Below the pieces are notes generated by a model, which did not search any database, was not told where the DNA came from, and was given only the letters and a program-made list of their open reading frames with translations. Below are positions 10,077-18,512 of a DNA stretch of 64,000 bases, piece after piece (positions within the stretch are counted from its first letter, which is position 1; each line of letters starts with the position of its first letter). The DNA is from an uncultured Cohaesibacter sp. Its GTDB lineage: Bacteria > Pseudomonadota > Alphaproteobacteria > Rhizobiales > Cohaesibacteraceae. The stretch is from NCBI RefSeq assembly GCF_963676485.1, contig NZ_OY781114.1:1634501-1698500 (forward strand). The letters are read 5' to 3'. Position numbers and translations under genes: made by a program.

Positions 10077-10451
10077 ATGCCACGTGCTGACCATACGGAG
10101 ACAGAGAAAGATATGCTAGTCGATATTGCTGTAAAAAGAGAATGGAAAACAACACCCTATCACGGGGTAACAGTTTCAGTTCTGGCCGAGAATGACGCCG
10201 GAGGGGCTCAGGCTCTTTTGCGCCTTAAAGCACATGCTGAGCTTCCCAGACATCGCCACACAGGAAAGGAAAGCATCTATCTTCTATCCGGAAGCATAAT
10301 GGTCAATGACATCCGGCTTCATGAGGGGGATTTTGTTTCATTGGCGGGAGAAGAAATTCACAAGGTCATTGCCATGGAGACGAGTATCTACATGTCGGTA
10401 TCGGAAAAATCCGGGACTGAGCTTATCGATACAGATTCCCCATATGCTTAA
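10077..10451 (+). CDS. Cupin domain protein
   Basis: A small cupin of up to 124 residues. The metal-binding motif is present as ELPRHRHTGKESIYLLSG (two His, one Glu) and the second motif as EGDFVSLAGEEIHKVIA. The family covers small beta-barrel proteins with many functions, so the reaction is unknown; similarity is to ChrR/anti-sigma-like single cupins. A second ATG at 10113 opening MLVDIAVKREW is an equally possible start. It is divergent from the WYL regulator that probably controls it. Confidence 0.75.
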   Translation: MPRADHTETEKDMLVDIAVKREWKTTPYHGVTVSVLAENDAGGAQALLRLKAHAELPRHRHTGKESIYLLSGSIMVNDIRLHEGDFVSLAGEEIHKVIAMETSIYMSVSEKSGTELIDTDSPYA

Positions 10452-10669
10452 ATCCCTTGTGTCGCTGTTGGGGTTTATCAATGCATCATATCGTATCAAT
10501 TTCCACCTTGGCTCAAAAAAGATACGAGCGGAATCAAAGAGCCTTTGGAACATTGGGAGATTGAACAGCGCCCACGTATGGGATATTGCGACACAGCATC
10601 AGTCGGCCCTCGAATGCTGGGAATAGGCCACAATTGCAATTCACCAGCTTGGATGACCGTTTTCAATCA

Positions 10670-10700
10670 GTGATGCAGTGCACCAGTCCGGTTCGAGGCC
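10670..10700 (-). repeat. Fragment of dispersed intergenic repeat (module A)
   Basis: A short reverse-oriented piece of the repeat family seen in full at 30826-31004, covering the GAACCGGACTGGTGCACTGC part. It lies between the cupin gene and the end of the GGDEF-EAL gene. The rest of this 300-bp gap (10452-10753) holds no recognisable gene. Confidence 0.55.
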
Positions 10701-10753
10701 AATTTAAGACCTGATCAATCCTCATACTAGCGAAGACTTGGAGGATAAACAGG

Positions 10754-12331
10754 TTATAGCGTCCCGAACCTGATCGGTAATTTCTGCTCCTTTTCCTCAA
10801 GGGCCAGGAATGCCCAGAAGTCATCGAGACATAGTGCTTTCGCAAAATGGTATCCCTGTGCGAGTTCGCCCCCCGCATGTTCGAGCAGTTCAACTTGCGT
10901 GGACGTTTCCAAGCCTTCGGCAACGGTATTGATGTTCATACCATTCGCGATGGCCAAGACTGCTTTTACCATCGCCAAAGCCCGATCATCATGCTCGATG
11001 TCGCGAAGAAAGGAACGATCGATTTTCAGATAATCGACCGGTAGATTTCGAAGTTGACTGAGGTTGGAAAATCCTGTCCCAAAATCATCCAAAGCTATTC
11101 GCGCGCCCATCTGCGAAAGCGCGTCCAACTTGTTTTTGGCTGCAGTGATATCCCAAAGGAACAGGGTTTCGGTTACTTCAAAACATAAGCATTCCGGATC
11201 AACTGAATGCCTTTGCAAAATAGATTGAATCCTGGGGATCAGGTTTCTGTCCTTCAATTGCTTTGGTGACAAATTGACTGAGAGATAGGCGTTGCTTTCC
11301 TCCAACCAGCTTTTCAGTTCTGCGCAACTTCTATCCAGAACAAAGTCACCCAGAGCGTAGATGAGAGAAGTCTCTTCTGCTACGGCAATGAAATCGTCTG
11401 GTCGCACTGGCCCGAGGCTTGGGTCTGTCCATCGACACAATGCCTCGGCACCAACAACCTTGCCGGTTTTGAGATTCACGATAGGCTGATATCTTACCTC
11501 AAGTCCGCCTTCCTGCTGGTCCAAGGCTCGCCGTAGCAAATGGGATATCTTTTGGCGTTCCCGAACGTTGTCTCCCATGCTTTCTTCATATGTGTTCCAG
11601 TCTCCACGCCCACTCGCTTTGGTAAAATAGAGGGCTATGTCGGCATGGCGCTGCAGGTCTTGCGAACTGATGTCCAGACCATTGCTAATCGCCACTCCCA
11701 TCGAGCTGCCGACTTCGAGCGATGCTCCCTCATAAACGACTGGCTTCTCCAGCGCATCCGCGACCCTGTCGGCAAGATACGATATTTCATTCTCATCTGA
11801 CGTTATCGGGCATAGAATGGCGAACTCATCCCCTCCCAGACGCGCAACCAAGTCTGTTTTCCGTACAACCTTACTCAAGCGAAGCGCGATCTGCTTGAGA
11901 AGTTCGTCACCGGCATGGTGACCAAGCGTATCGTTCACGTCTTTGAAAAAATCCAAATCGATGCAAATGAGGGCGATCTTGTGGCCTTCGCTTCTAGCAT
12001 GTTCAAGTGCCTGGTCGAGCCGATACGTGAAGGATCGACGATTGGCCAAGCCGGTCAACTGATCGCTCTCGGCCAGAGCCAGAGCCTGTTGTCGTGCTGC
12101 GTCCAACTCACTCGTGCGTAGAGCAACCCGATGCTCCAATTCGCTATTGAGCTTTTCCAATCTCTCATTGGCTGCAAAAAGCTGGCGTGCTCGGTCCTCT
12201 AGGAGATTTTCAGCCTGCAGACGAGCGTTGCGTTCCCTGTCATATCGCTTTTTTGCAAGCGCTACCTGGGAGTTAGCTTCTTCCAGCCTAGCGGCAAGAT
12301 CCTCCAGTTGAAGACGGTCGGCTTCATTCAT
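10754..12331 (-). CDS. GGDEF-EAL diguanylate cyclase/phosphodiesterase
   Basis: A 525-residue soluble c-di-GMP enzyme. Residues 1-90 form a long coiled coil (repeated charged heptads). A GGDEF domain follows, with an intact RLGGDEFAI active site, and then an EAL domain with GAEALCRW, the CFEVTET metal-binding segment and LDDFGTG, all catalytic elements intact. No membrane span is present. The start ATG overlaps the end of the H-NOX gene by 8 bases (ATGAATGA), so the two are translationally coupled. Known H-NOX/c-di-GMP enzyme pairs form a complex in which NO bound to H-NOX changes enzyme output; the same is inferred here. Confidence 0.93.
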   Translation of the reverse strand: MNEADRLQLEDLAARLEEANSQVALAKKRYDRERNARLQAENLLEDRARQLFAANERLEKLNSELEHRVALRTSELDAARQQALALAESDQLTGLANRRSFTYRLDQALEHARSEGHKIALICIDLDFFKDVNDTLGHHAGDELLKQIALRLSKVVRKTDLVARLGGDEFAILCPITSDENEISYLADRVADALEKPVVYEGASLEVGSSMGVAISNGLDISSQDLQRHADIALYFTKASGRGDWNTYEESMGDNVRERQKISHLLRRALDQQEGGLEVRYQPIVNLKTGKVVGAEALCRWTDPSLGPVRPDDFIAVAEETSLIYALGDFVLDRSCAELKSWLEESNAYLSVNLSPKQLKDRNLIPRIQSILQRHSVDPECLCFEVTETLFLWDITAAKNKLDALSQMGARIALDDFGTGFSNLSQLRNLPVDYLKIDRSFLRDIEHDDRALAMVKAVLAIANGMNINTVAEGLETSTQVELLEHAGGELAQGYHFAKALCLDDFWAFLALEEKEQKLPIRFGTL

Positions 12332-12878
12332 TGTGAAAGGTCCTATCAACGGTAAAACGCACGACAGGCTCACCGTTCATTTCCAAGGTGTGTCTGGTCA
12401 GTTTGATAGGCGTCTTGAACTGATCAGCGGCCCCCGTGATCAACCCTTCAGCCAATGACGAAAGACACCGGCTTGAACGGTAATCCATGATCATGCGGGT
12501 CTCGGTCAACTCGGTTGTCGTGAAACTAGGGAGTTCTGCATCCGGATAGAGCTTGCGGACTTCAACATGAATATGATCCTCGATTGACGCGAGAAAATCG
12601 AAAAGGTCGCTCGCGCGTTCGACAAAATCTTTGAACTTCTCTGCGAAGACACCCATGAGATGAACCCCGAACTGGAACTGAAGACTGGCCACGTCAACAT
12701 CGACCTGAGAGGACAATGCTCCAAGAAGCTGAATCATTTCCCTATGATCATACGTGCCGACAGATGTATAAGCGCCGCCGCTCTCCAATTCACAAGCATC
12801 GATCATATCCTGAGCCTGCTCGATGGAGAATCTTTGCTCAACAAATTCCAAGAATTCCGAGAAAACAATGCCCTTCAT
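12324..12878 (-). CDS. H-NOX heme nitric oxide/oxygen-binding sensor
   Basis: A 184-residue stand-alone H-NOX domain, full length. Family features are MKGIVFSEFLEFVE at the N-terminus, GGAYTSVGTYDH near residue 35, the probable proximal heme ligand His104 (in DHIHVEVRKLYPDAELP), conserved Pro117, and the heme-propionate motif YxSxR as Tyr133, Ser135, Arg137. No distal Tyr can be assigned with confidence, so NO rather than O2 sensing is the default inference. A ribosome binding site AGGTGA precedes the ATG. It is coupled to the GGDEF-EAL gene. Confidence 0.93.
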   Translation of the reverse strand: MKGIVFSEFLEFVEQRFSIEQAQDMIDACELESGGAYTSVGTYDHREMIQLLGALSSQVDVDVASLQFQFGVHLMGVFAEKFKDFVERASDLFDFLASIEDHIHVEVRKLYPDAELPSFTTTELTETRMIMDYRSSRCLSSLAEGLITGAADQFKTPIKLTRHTLEMNGEPVVRFTVDRTFHNE

Positions 12879-13348
12879 GGATCACCTAATTATTTTTACC
12901 ATTGGTAGAATGCTATAACTACTTTGACATTTCGTAAAATCTCTAAAGATCCGCGAAAAATACAGTTGTAGTGCTTTCTTTGGTTGATCATTCAAGCCGT
13001 CGCTTCTCTTGCAGGTAAGACACAGGACCACCAAGTGCGAGTTCGGCATCGACGAAGCGCGCTCTCATCTTACTCTTTTTTTCAAAGCGTCGCCTTGTAA
13101 CCGTCATCATGGTTCGGTCTCAGTTAGGCAACGGGCCATGTCCTTTTGCCAGACATTCTGCACTATTCGTAGAAACTGCCGTACCCACTATATAAATCCG
13201 GCCAGTTTTCGCCGATAAGCGATCAAGTAAGTATTAACCTAACAAGCTTCAGAATATCCATGTAAATTTTGGAGATATTACAATTTTATATTTCTAGACC
13301 CCCGACTAATGTTACAATCTCCCTATAACAACAATAAGGAGATCTGTG
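12879..13348. other. Intergenic region between H-NOX and a small gene
   Basis: Divergent 470-bp region that should hold the promoter of the H-NOX/GGDEF-EAL pair and that of the small plus-strand gene at 13349. The final 100 bp are strongly AT-rich. No NNR/DNR-type TTGAT...ATCAA box was recognised. Confidence 0.45.
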
Positions 13349-13621
13349 ATGCGCACCGATAAATTTTCTGTAAAAATTTGCAATGCAGAATTGAATTACA
13401 AAGGTGAGGTGCGTTTTATCGGTCAATTCAGAGATGATGGCAGATTATATTGCATTTGCCTCCCAAGAACCGGCGAGGTCATAGTTGACGACCTAACCAT
13501 GAACATGTTGCAGAACGATTTTGGCGGAGACATTCCCAGAAAAATCTTGGATAGCATTGTCAACTACTATATCAGTCTGTTGCCCAAGCGAGAGTTAAGG
13601 TTCCTATTCGGAGACTCTTGA
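13349..13621 (+). CDS. Small hypothetical protein, 90 residues
   Basis: The protein has no family that I recognise. It is mostly beta-like in its first half (KFSVKICNAELNYKGEVRF) with a helical end (KILDSIVNYYISLLP). AAGGAGA at 13336-13342 is well spaced for the ATG at 13349; a GTG three bases upstream is too close to the site. Base composition is lower in GC than its neighbours. It ends 17 bp inside the 3' end of a doubtful minus-strand frame. Confidence 0.6.
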   Translation: MRTDKFSVKICNAELNYKGEVRFIGQFRDDGRLYCICLPRTGEVIVDDLTMNMLQNDFGGDIPRKILDSIVNYYISLLPKRELRFLFGDS

Positions 13622-13948
13622 TACCCCCCCCCAATACAACGCTCGATAGCTGGCATCATGCTTCCTCCTGAAGTATGGATCATCCATCGTTCTCAGAGGA
13701 TCAAAGCGCGGATCATTGCGGATGATATTGTTAGCGGTAAGGTTTGGATCGGTCTTGCGCTGGATCATTGGCCCCAATAGGCTGCCATTGTGGGACACAG
13801 CCCAGATCGCACCTGGTTCAATCGCCAAATTGTCTGCCCACCAATCATTTGATCGCTGAAGATGCTGCTTCTCAGGACGAGACACACGCCTTTGAGGCAC
13901 CGCATTCGGTTTCCCCAAATCGGATCCGCGATACTTGAACGCCAGCAA
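13604..13948 (-). CDS. Doubtful hypothetical protein
   Basis: An open frame of 114 codons in an otherwise empty stretch. The predicted protein is polar, rich in Arg, Asp, Pro and Trp (for example NDWWADNLAIEPGAIWAV), which looks more protein-like than random sequence, but no family was recognised and no clear ribosome binding site precedes it. It may be the remnant of a longer gene. It overlaps the end of the small gene at 13349 tail to tail. Confidence 0.3.
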   Translation of the reverse strand: MLAFKYRGSDLGKPNAVPQRRVSRPEKQHLQRSNDWWADNLAIEPGAIWAVSHNGSLLGPMIQRKTDPNLTANNIIRNDPRFDPLRTMDDPYFRRKHDASYRALYWGGVSRVSE

Positions 13949-14012
13949 CCCAACCTGGTTGACAGCAGCGCCCCTCTAGTTAGCCGCAACAGGCGGATGG
14001 ACCTTCAGTTTA

Positions 14013-14552
14013 TTACTGCGTGCGGGCTGCTTCCCATTCCCACCGCAGGATGGCATATTGCATGGTGTTTTCGTAGATCGGCTTGCCGGCCTCGTCATTC
14101 TTGAACGAGACATATTCGACGAAGAGCCCCTCTTGCCGCATCCCGAGCCGCTCGCAAAGCCGTTGTGAAGGCAGATTGTGATCCTCGGCATAGGCATAGA
14201 TACGACGGACCTCAGCAACGCCGAACAGATCCATAAAGAGCGCCCGGGCAGCCTCCAGTGCATAGCCCATCCCAAAATACGCCGGATTGAAATTCCATCC
14301 GACCGAGACCGTGTCCTCTTCACGATGCGCGAAAAGATCGCCGATCATCAGATCGCTGTCCTTTAGACACACAGCAATCTGCTCGTCATCCTTGCTGCGC
14401 TTTGTGGTGTCAGCCCGGGCAGCCTCCATATCCGAAAGGGCAAGCGATAAAAAGCAGCTGGCCACGGGCGACTTCAGGTACGCAAAAAGGGCTTCCGCAT
14501 CGTGTTTGCAAAAATTTCTAAGGCGAAGGCGTTCTGTTTCAATGGGCTGCAT
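14013..14552 (-). CDS. GNAT acetyltransferase (RimJ/RimL type)
   Basis: A 179-residue N-acetyltransferase. The N-terminus IETERLRLRNFCKHDAEALFAYL is typical of the Acetyltransf_3 (RimJ/RimL) branch. The acetyl-CoA loop region is AYFGMGYALEAARALFMDLF, and the NLPSQRLCERLGMRQEGLF segment is the usual motif B. The substrate is unknown; relatives act on ribosomal proteins, small molecules or antibiotics. It lies 38 bp downstream of the efflux pump gene on the same strand and may be cotranscribed with it. Confidence 0.85.
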   Translation of the reverse strand: MQPIETERLRLRNFCKHDAEALFAYLKSPVASCFLSLALSDMEAARADTTKRSKDDEQIAVCLKDSDLMIGDLFAHREEDTVSVGWNFNPAYFGMGYALEAARALFMDLFGVAEVRRIYAYAEDHNLPSQRLCERLGMRQEGLFVEYVSFKNDEAGKPIYENTMQYAILRWEWEAARTQ

Positions 14553-14590
14553 GGCGTAGATCCTTTAAGCGGTTTCTGGTTTTTTGCAGG

Positions 14591-16114
14591 TTAATGGTGC
14601 GAGGCCGCAACGGGTGCGCGGCGCCGCGCGAGGGCAATGAATACAACAACGGCCAGTGCCATAATCACGGCGCCCGATGTTGTCAGCAACACCGCATGGG
14701 CCTGCTTAAAGGCAATCTTGCCAGCAGCAATAAGCCCCTCGCCCTCAGCGCCACCAAGCCGGGCAGCAACGATATAGGTGTCGCCGATCGTTTGGGCGGC
14801 TTGAGCGGCCAGCTCAGGTGTCAAGTTATCGGGCAGTTCGATCGCACGACGAAACACCCCAGACAGGAACACCCCGAATAAAGTAATGCCGAGACCGGTA
14901 CCAAGTTCATATCCCGTGGCCTCCAGTGATCCGGCCGCGCCCCCCTTGCTGGCATCGACAGCACCCATGATCGCGATAGAAGATGCCGTCAGTCCGATAC
15001 TCAGCGTCAGACCAAGCAGAGCAAGCGCCAGCGGCACCAGATAGCCCGGGGCGTGAAAATCGCTTAGTGCGAGAAACACCAATGCAAGGGATGCGATCGC
15101 CATCGACAGGCTTGCAACGTTCCGTAGCCCGAAGCGATTGGACAAATAACCTGCAACAGGCCCACCTGACGCCGCGGCTGCCATGATCGGGACCATGAAA
15201 AGACCGGCCTGCAACGGGGTCTTGCCCAGCACATATTGCAGCTCTTGTGCCAAGGTCAGCTCTACCCCTGCCAAGGCGCCCGAGGCGACAATTGCCATCG
15301 TCAGACCAGCGAAAATGGGAGGATTTGACAGCAGCGTAAGGTCGAGCATCGGCTCGCTTGCACGGAGCTGTTTACGCGCGAACAGCGTCAGACCTGCGAT
15401 ACCGACGGCAATCATCAAGGCAGTAACAGCCAAAGATTGCTTCCCGCTGAAACCGGCTTTGATCCCATAGACGACTAAGATCATGCCCGCGATCAGCAGC
15501 AGAGCCTGCCCGATAGGCCATTTGCCCTGTGTGGTTTTCTCAACGCGCGGCAACAATAGCCAGCAGGCCGGCACCACAACCAGCATGACCGCCACATTGA
15601 CCAGAAAGACCGAGCCCCACCAGAAGTGTTCAAGAAGGGCGCCGCCGACCAGCGGCCCGACCGCGGCCCCCGCAGACCCCACAGTGCCCCAAAGACCAAG
15701 CGCCATGGCCCGTTCGTCATCATCCTCGAAGGTTTTGCGGATCAACCCCAGAACGCAAGGCATGATCATGGCGCCCCCCAGTGCCAAAAATACTCGGGCG
15801 GCGATCATGGCAGCTGCATTTGGGGCAAAGGCTGCCCAAACGGAAGCAAACGCGAAGATGATCAGCCCCGTCAGCAGAATTTTGCGGTTGCCAACTCGAT
15901 CTGACAGCGTGCCCATCGGCACCAGAAGCCCGGCCATCAGCAACGGGTAGATGTCGATGATCCACAAGACTTCGGTGCCAGACGCATTCAACGCCTGGGT
16001 AAGCGTGGGCAGCGCGACATGCAGGATCGTCATGTCCAGCACGACAGGCAAGAAGGCCAGCATGACTGCCAGCAGCACCAGCCAGCGTTTCGGGTCGGAA
16101 GAGTGGATAAACAT
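14591..16114 (-). CDS. MFS efflux transporter, DHA2 (14-span) family
   Basis: A 507-residue drug:H+ antiporter of the EmrB/QacA/SmvA branch. The first span contains LDMTILHVALPTL, matching motif D1 (LDxTIVNVALP) with His in place of Asn. Motif A is GTLSDRVGNRKILL, and motif C-like GPLVGGALLEHFWWGSVFLVNV follows. Fourteen spans are expected from length and hydrophobicity. It is divergent from a TetR regulator with a palindrome between them, the usual layout for an inducible efflux pump. The exported compound cannot be inferred; quaternary ammonium-type compounds are common for this branch. Confidence 0.88.
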   Translation of the reverse strand: MFIHSSDPKRWLVLLAVMLAFLPVVLDMTILHVALPTLTQALNASGTEVLWIIDIYPLLMAGLLVPMGTLSDRVGNRKILLTGLIIFAFASVWAAFAPNAAAMIAARVFLALGGAMIMPCVLGLIRKTFEDDDERAMALGLWGTVGSAGAAVGPLVGGALLEHFWWGSVFLVNVAVMLVVVPACWLLLPRVEKTTQGKWPIGQALLLIAGMILVVYGIKAGFSGKQSLAVTALMIAVGIAGLTLFARKQLRASEPMLDLTLLSNPPIFAGLTMAIVASGALAGVELTLAQELQYVLGKTPLQAGLFMVPIMAAAASGGPVAGYLSNRFGLRNVASLSMAIASLALVFLALSDFHAPGYLVPLALALLGLTLSIGLTASSIAIMGAVDASKGGAAGSLEATGYELGTGLGITLFGVFLSGVFRRAIELPDNLTPELAAQAAQTIGDTYIVAARLGGAEGEGLIAAGKIAFKQAHAVLLTTSGAVIMALAVVVFIALARRRAPVAASHH

Positions 16115-16154
16115 AGGTCACCTGAAGACTCTATTGAAGCCACTCATATAAATA

Positions 16155-16164
16155 CATACGTATG
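16155..16164. promoter_or_regulatory. Probable TetR operator palindrome
   Basis: CATACGTATG is a perfect 10-bp palindrome in the 85-bp divergent region between the efflux pump and its TetR regulator, 41 bp from the pump start and 35 bp from the regulator start. Repression of both genes by the TetR protein is inferred from the position. Confidence 0.5.
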
Positions 16165-16198
16165 GAATTCAATAGTGAAGTAGAGAATGTGGGGAAAC

Positions 16199-16747
16199 AT
16201 GGGCAGAACACCATCAATCAACCGCGACAGGTTGCTGGATCTGGCAGAAGAAATCGTGCGCAATGGCGGCGGCGCTGCATTGACCATCGGCGCACTGGCA
16301 CAAGCGGCAGGCATATCGAAAGGCGGGGTGCAGTATTCATTTTCAAGCAAGGACGCGCTTGTACGCGCTCTGATTGACCGCTGGACCAGCCAGTTCGATG
16401 CGCTTGTGGAAGATCAGTCGGCAGAGGATCCGGTCAGTTTTGTGCTTCGTTACATCGCGGCAACCCGTGTTTCCCAGCAGGTGATGAATGCCAAGATGGC
16501 GGCACTTTTGGTCAGCTATCTGGAAGATCCGGCAAATCTTCAGGAAACCCGCGACTGGTATCGCGGCATCTTCGCACGTCTCGCCGGGAACGGGCTGGAG
16601 CCCCAGGCCGCGCGCATGGCCTTTCTGGCGATTGAGGGACTGTTCCTGATGCGTATCAACGGAATTGACGAGGACGGCAGCTGGACAGGCCTGTTGGATG
16701 ATGTGGAAGCGACATTGCGAAGACTGGTCAAGACAAAGAGCGATTGA
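16199..16747 (+). CDS. TetR family regulator
   Basis: A 182-residue TetR protein. The HTH spans about residues 10-50 (RDRLLDLAEEIVRNGGGAALTIGALAQAAGISKGGVQYSF in parts, then SSKDALVRALIDRW). The ligand-binding part is divergent, as usual. The ATG at 16199 has GGGGAAAC upstream and is preferred over an ATG four codons earlier. It is divergent from the DHA2 pump and almost certainly its local repressor. Confidence 0.85.
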   Translation: MGRTPSINRDRLLDLAEEIVRNGGGAALTIGALAQAAGISKGGVQYSFSSKDALVRALIDRWTSQFDALVEDQSAEDPVSFVLRYIAATRVSQQVMNAKMAALLVSYLEDPANLQETRDWYRGIFARLAGNGLEPQAARMAFLAIEGLFLMRINGIDEDGSWTGLLDDVEATLRRLVKTKSD

Positions 16748-16811
16748 GAGGGCTGAATATGCTCGCGTCAATCTACTTCACCGGGTAGAGCTTCGCCGTC
16801 CAGGATCAAAG

Positions 16812-16915
16812 CCTCCCGCAGCATCAAACAAGCCCTCCTTGGAGCCGAAATTGGCGTAAATGCGACCCTTGTTGGCGCCCGATACCGAAGCGATTATCAG
16901 CCTCCGTGCGCTTTC
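16812..16915 (-). pseudogene. TetR helix-turn-helix fragment
   Basis: Minus-strand translation gives GRIYANFGSKEGLFDAA preceded by ARRLIIASVSGANK, which is the second half of a TetR-type HTH (usual form GVSKGRIYANFGSKEGLF). The fragment lacks the start of the HTH and the ligand-binding domain, and the frame stops at 16778. It is a relic lying between the intact TetR gene and the metal-chelate operon. Confidence 0.5.
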
Positions 16916-16965
16916 GCACGGTCTTAAGGAAGGCAAGGCCCGATCCAACCCATTCATGGGCAGCA

Positions 16966-17592
16966 TCAGGAAACGGTAAGCCAGGTTAAAAAGCCCTGCA
17001 AGAAATGCGTTGTTGCAGGCATAAAGTGGCTACCGTGATGATAAAATGGATCAAGGGTCGTTACGATGAGCCGTCCCGGCGCATAGCTCGCAACATCTTC
17101 AAACATCAGACACGCGCCCTCTCTTGTGGCAATCAGACATTTTTGATTGTCGTTCAATGGATCCAATGTGCCGTGCAGATGCCATGTAGCCGACTTTGCG
17201 GTTACGTGGTTTGCTATTGGATGATCGGGAGTGACCTGCACACCAAGTTCCGCACCGTCTTCCAGCCACCACCAGAAATTTGTCTCCATAGCCTCGAAAT
17301 TGACATGCGGAAGCCAGCGATCGGGAAAGGTCTCCCCCATCACCACCAAACGGCCTCCACGTTTCATGAAGGTCTGAAGCTGCTCTGACAAGGGAGCCAG
17401 ATGATAGGCATTGGTTCGGCAAGGAATGATGAGCGTATCAAACCGGAAGAGGTCTGCCTGCACCACATCTCGGATATATAGGATCTCATCGAAGAAATGC
17501 GCAAAAGGCTCATCGCGCAGAGAATGATCATGATAGTAAAACCCGGCATCAATCGCGGCTATCTTGGAAGGTCTACTGGTTGTTTCTGTCAT
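16966..17592 (-). CDS. ThuA/GATase-like protein 2 of the metal-chelate operon
   Basis: A 208-residue soluble protein with a glutamine-amidotransferase-like (ThuA-like) fold signature: an alternating pattern with FDTLIIPCRTNAYHLAPLSEQLQTFMKRGG near residue 60, then GRLVVMGE, and a C-terminal GRLIVTTLDPFYHHGSHFM. A Cys is present in the IIPCRT strand end, but no clear Cys-His-Glu triad could be assigned. It overlaps the preceding gene by 4 bases. The two proteins align along their whole length, so they arose by tandem duplication. Function is unknown; its place in a FecBCD-type operon suggests a role in handling the imported ligand or complex. Confidence 0.75.
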   Translation of the reverse strand: MTETTSRPSKIAAIDAGFYYHDHSLRDEPFAHFFDEILYIRDVVQADLFRFDTLIIPCRTNAYHLAPLSEQLQTFMKRGGRLVVMGETFPDRWLPHVNFEAMETNFWWWLEDGAELGVQVTPDHPIANHVTAKSATWHLHGTLDPLNDNQKCLIATREGACLMFEDVASYAPGRLIVTTLDPFYHHGSHFMPATTHFLQGFLTWLTVS

Positions 17593-18239
17593 GATTGGCC
17601 GACCATTTCACTTGGCTTGAGGTTGGAACTGGTTGCCAGCCAGTCAAAGAAGTGTTGGACAAACGGTAAATTCTGTGGGGACCCAAACAACAGAAAGCCC
17701 CAAATGTCATTCCCTGCATGTATGAAAATCCTTCCCCCAGAGGGGCGCGAGACGATCCAATCAAGCGGCCAGTGGTCCGGCCCAACAGAGTTGATGATAT
17801 CGGCATTTTGAGGCGGTGGGTTCATCCCGCGCCCATAAAAGCCGGAGACGCCTTTTCGAAAAGACAGCATGTTGCTATCGATACCTTCAAAGACCGGATG
17901 ATTGGCTTCCCGGTGGACGATGAGATCATTTTTACCACGGCTTGGCAGTGGCAAAAAGTGTGTCAGCTCCGGTAGGAAGGGCTGTGTAACATGCCCGTTG
18001 AATTGCACTGTCCCGCCCATTTCAAGATAGGCTTCGAACCTTTCGGTCAACTCTAAAAGATGATGCTGATCGGAATGGGTGGTCAGAATGATCGCGTCAT
18101 ATAGCGACCAATCCAGGCGGTCTGCCTCATATTGCTGAATGATATGAACGCGATGGTGATCCAGTTTCCCGTAAAATGGAGGCATGGCGCCCGCTGTGTT
18201 TTTCAGAAACAGGAATTGTCCGGCTTTTTGCGCTTTCAT
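17589..18239 (-). CDS. ThuA/GATase-like protein 1 of the metal-chelate operon
   Basis: A 216-residue protein related to the next gene: YDAIILTTHSDQHHLLELTERFEAYLEMGGTVQF corresponds to the FDTLIIPC...GGRLVV region there, and PVFEGID... and GGRIFIHAGNDIWG are further shared positions. The pattern (do or die strand, then a helix, then MGG or RGG turn and a hydrophobic strand) is that of ThuA/class I glutamine amidotransferase-like folds. It has Thr-His where an amidotransferase would have its nucleophile, so enzymatic activity is uncertain. It overlaps its neighbours by 4 bases on both sides. Confidence 0.75.
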   Translation of the reverse strand: MKAQKAGQFLFLKNTAGAMPPFYGKLDHHRVHIIQQYEADRLDWSLYDAIILTTHSDQHHLLELTERFEAYLEMGGTVQFNGHVTQPFLPELTHFLPLPSRGKNDLIVHREANHPVFEGIDSNMLSFRKGVSGFYGRGMNPPPQNADIINSVGPDHWPLDWIVSRPSGGRIFIHAGNDIWGFLLFGSPQNLPFVQHFFDWLATSSNLKPSEMVGQS

Positions 18240-18493
18240 GCCTTGAGATCCTTATCAATACGACCCGTTTTCTGGCTCACCCACTCAATAAATTTGCTGA
18301 GACATTTCATCGTGATTGCCCCTTTATCGAAACCGGAGGGCTCTCCAGGATCAAGAAGCATGGCCAGAAACTTGCTATTTGAATTCACCTCATACCGCGC
18401 CATAGCGTGGCACTTGTGCCGATAGCATCCCGGCATATTGATTGTCTGGTTGTGAAAAAGGATGCGGGAATAATCAACGGTGGGACAAGCCAT
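18236..18493 (-). CDS. Small Cys/His protein of the metal-chelate operon
   Basis: An 85-residue protein of no recognised family. The N-terminal half holds Cys3 and the cluster GCYRHKCHAMARY (two Cys, two His within six residues), which could bind a metal. The C-terminal half is helical (MKCLSKFIEWVSQKTG). It lies 19 bp after the ATPase gene and overlaps the next gene by 4 bases, which supports its reality and its membership of the operon. A chaperone or ligand-processing role is only inference. Confidence 0.65.
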   Translation of the reverse strand: MACPTVDYSRILFHNQTINMPGCYRHKCHAMARYEVNSNSKFLAMLLDPGEPSGFDKGAITMKCLSKFIEWVSQKTGRIDKDLKA

Positions 18494-18512
18494 GTCCTAC
18501 CCTCCCTTTTGG

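Noticed and set aside
12879..13348. NO-responsive box (NNR/DNR type) before H-NOX
   Set aside because: No TTGAT-N4-ATCAA-like site was found on reading both strands.
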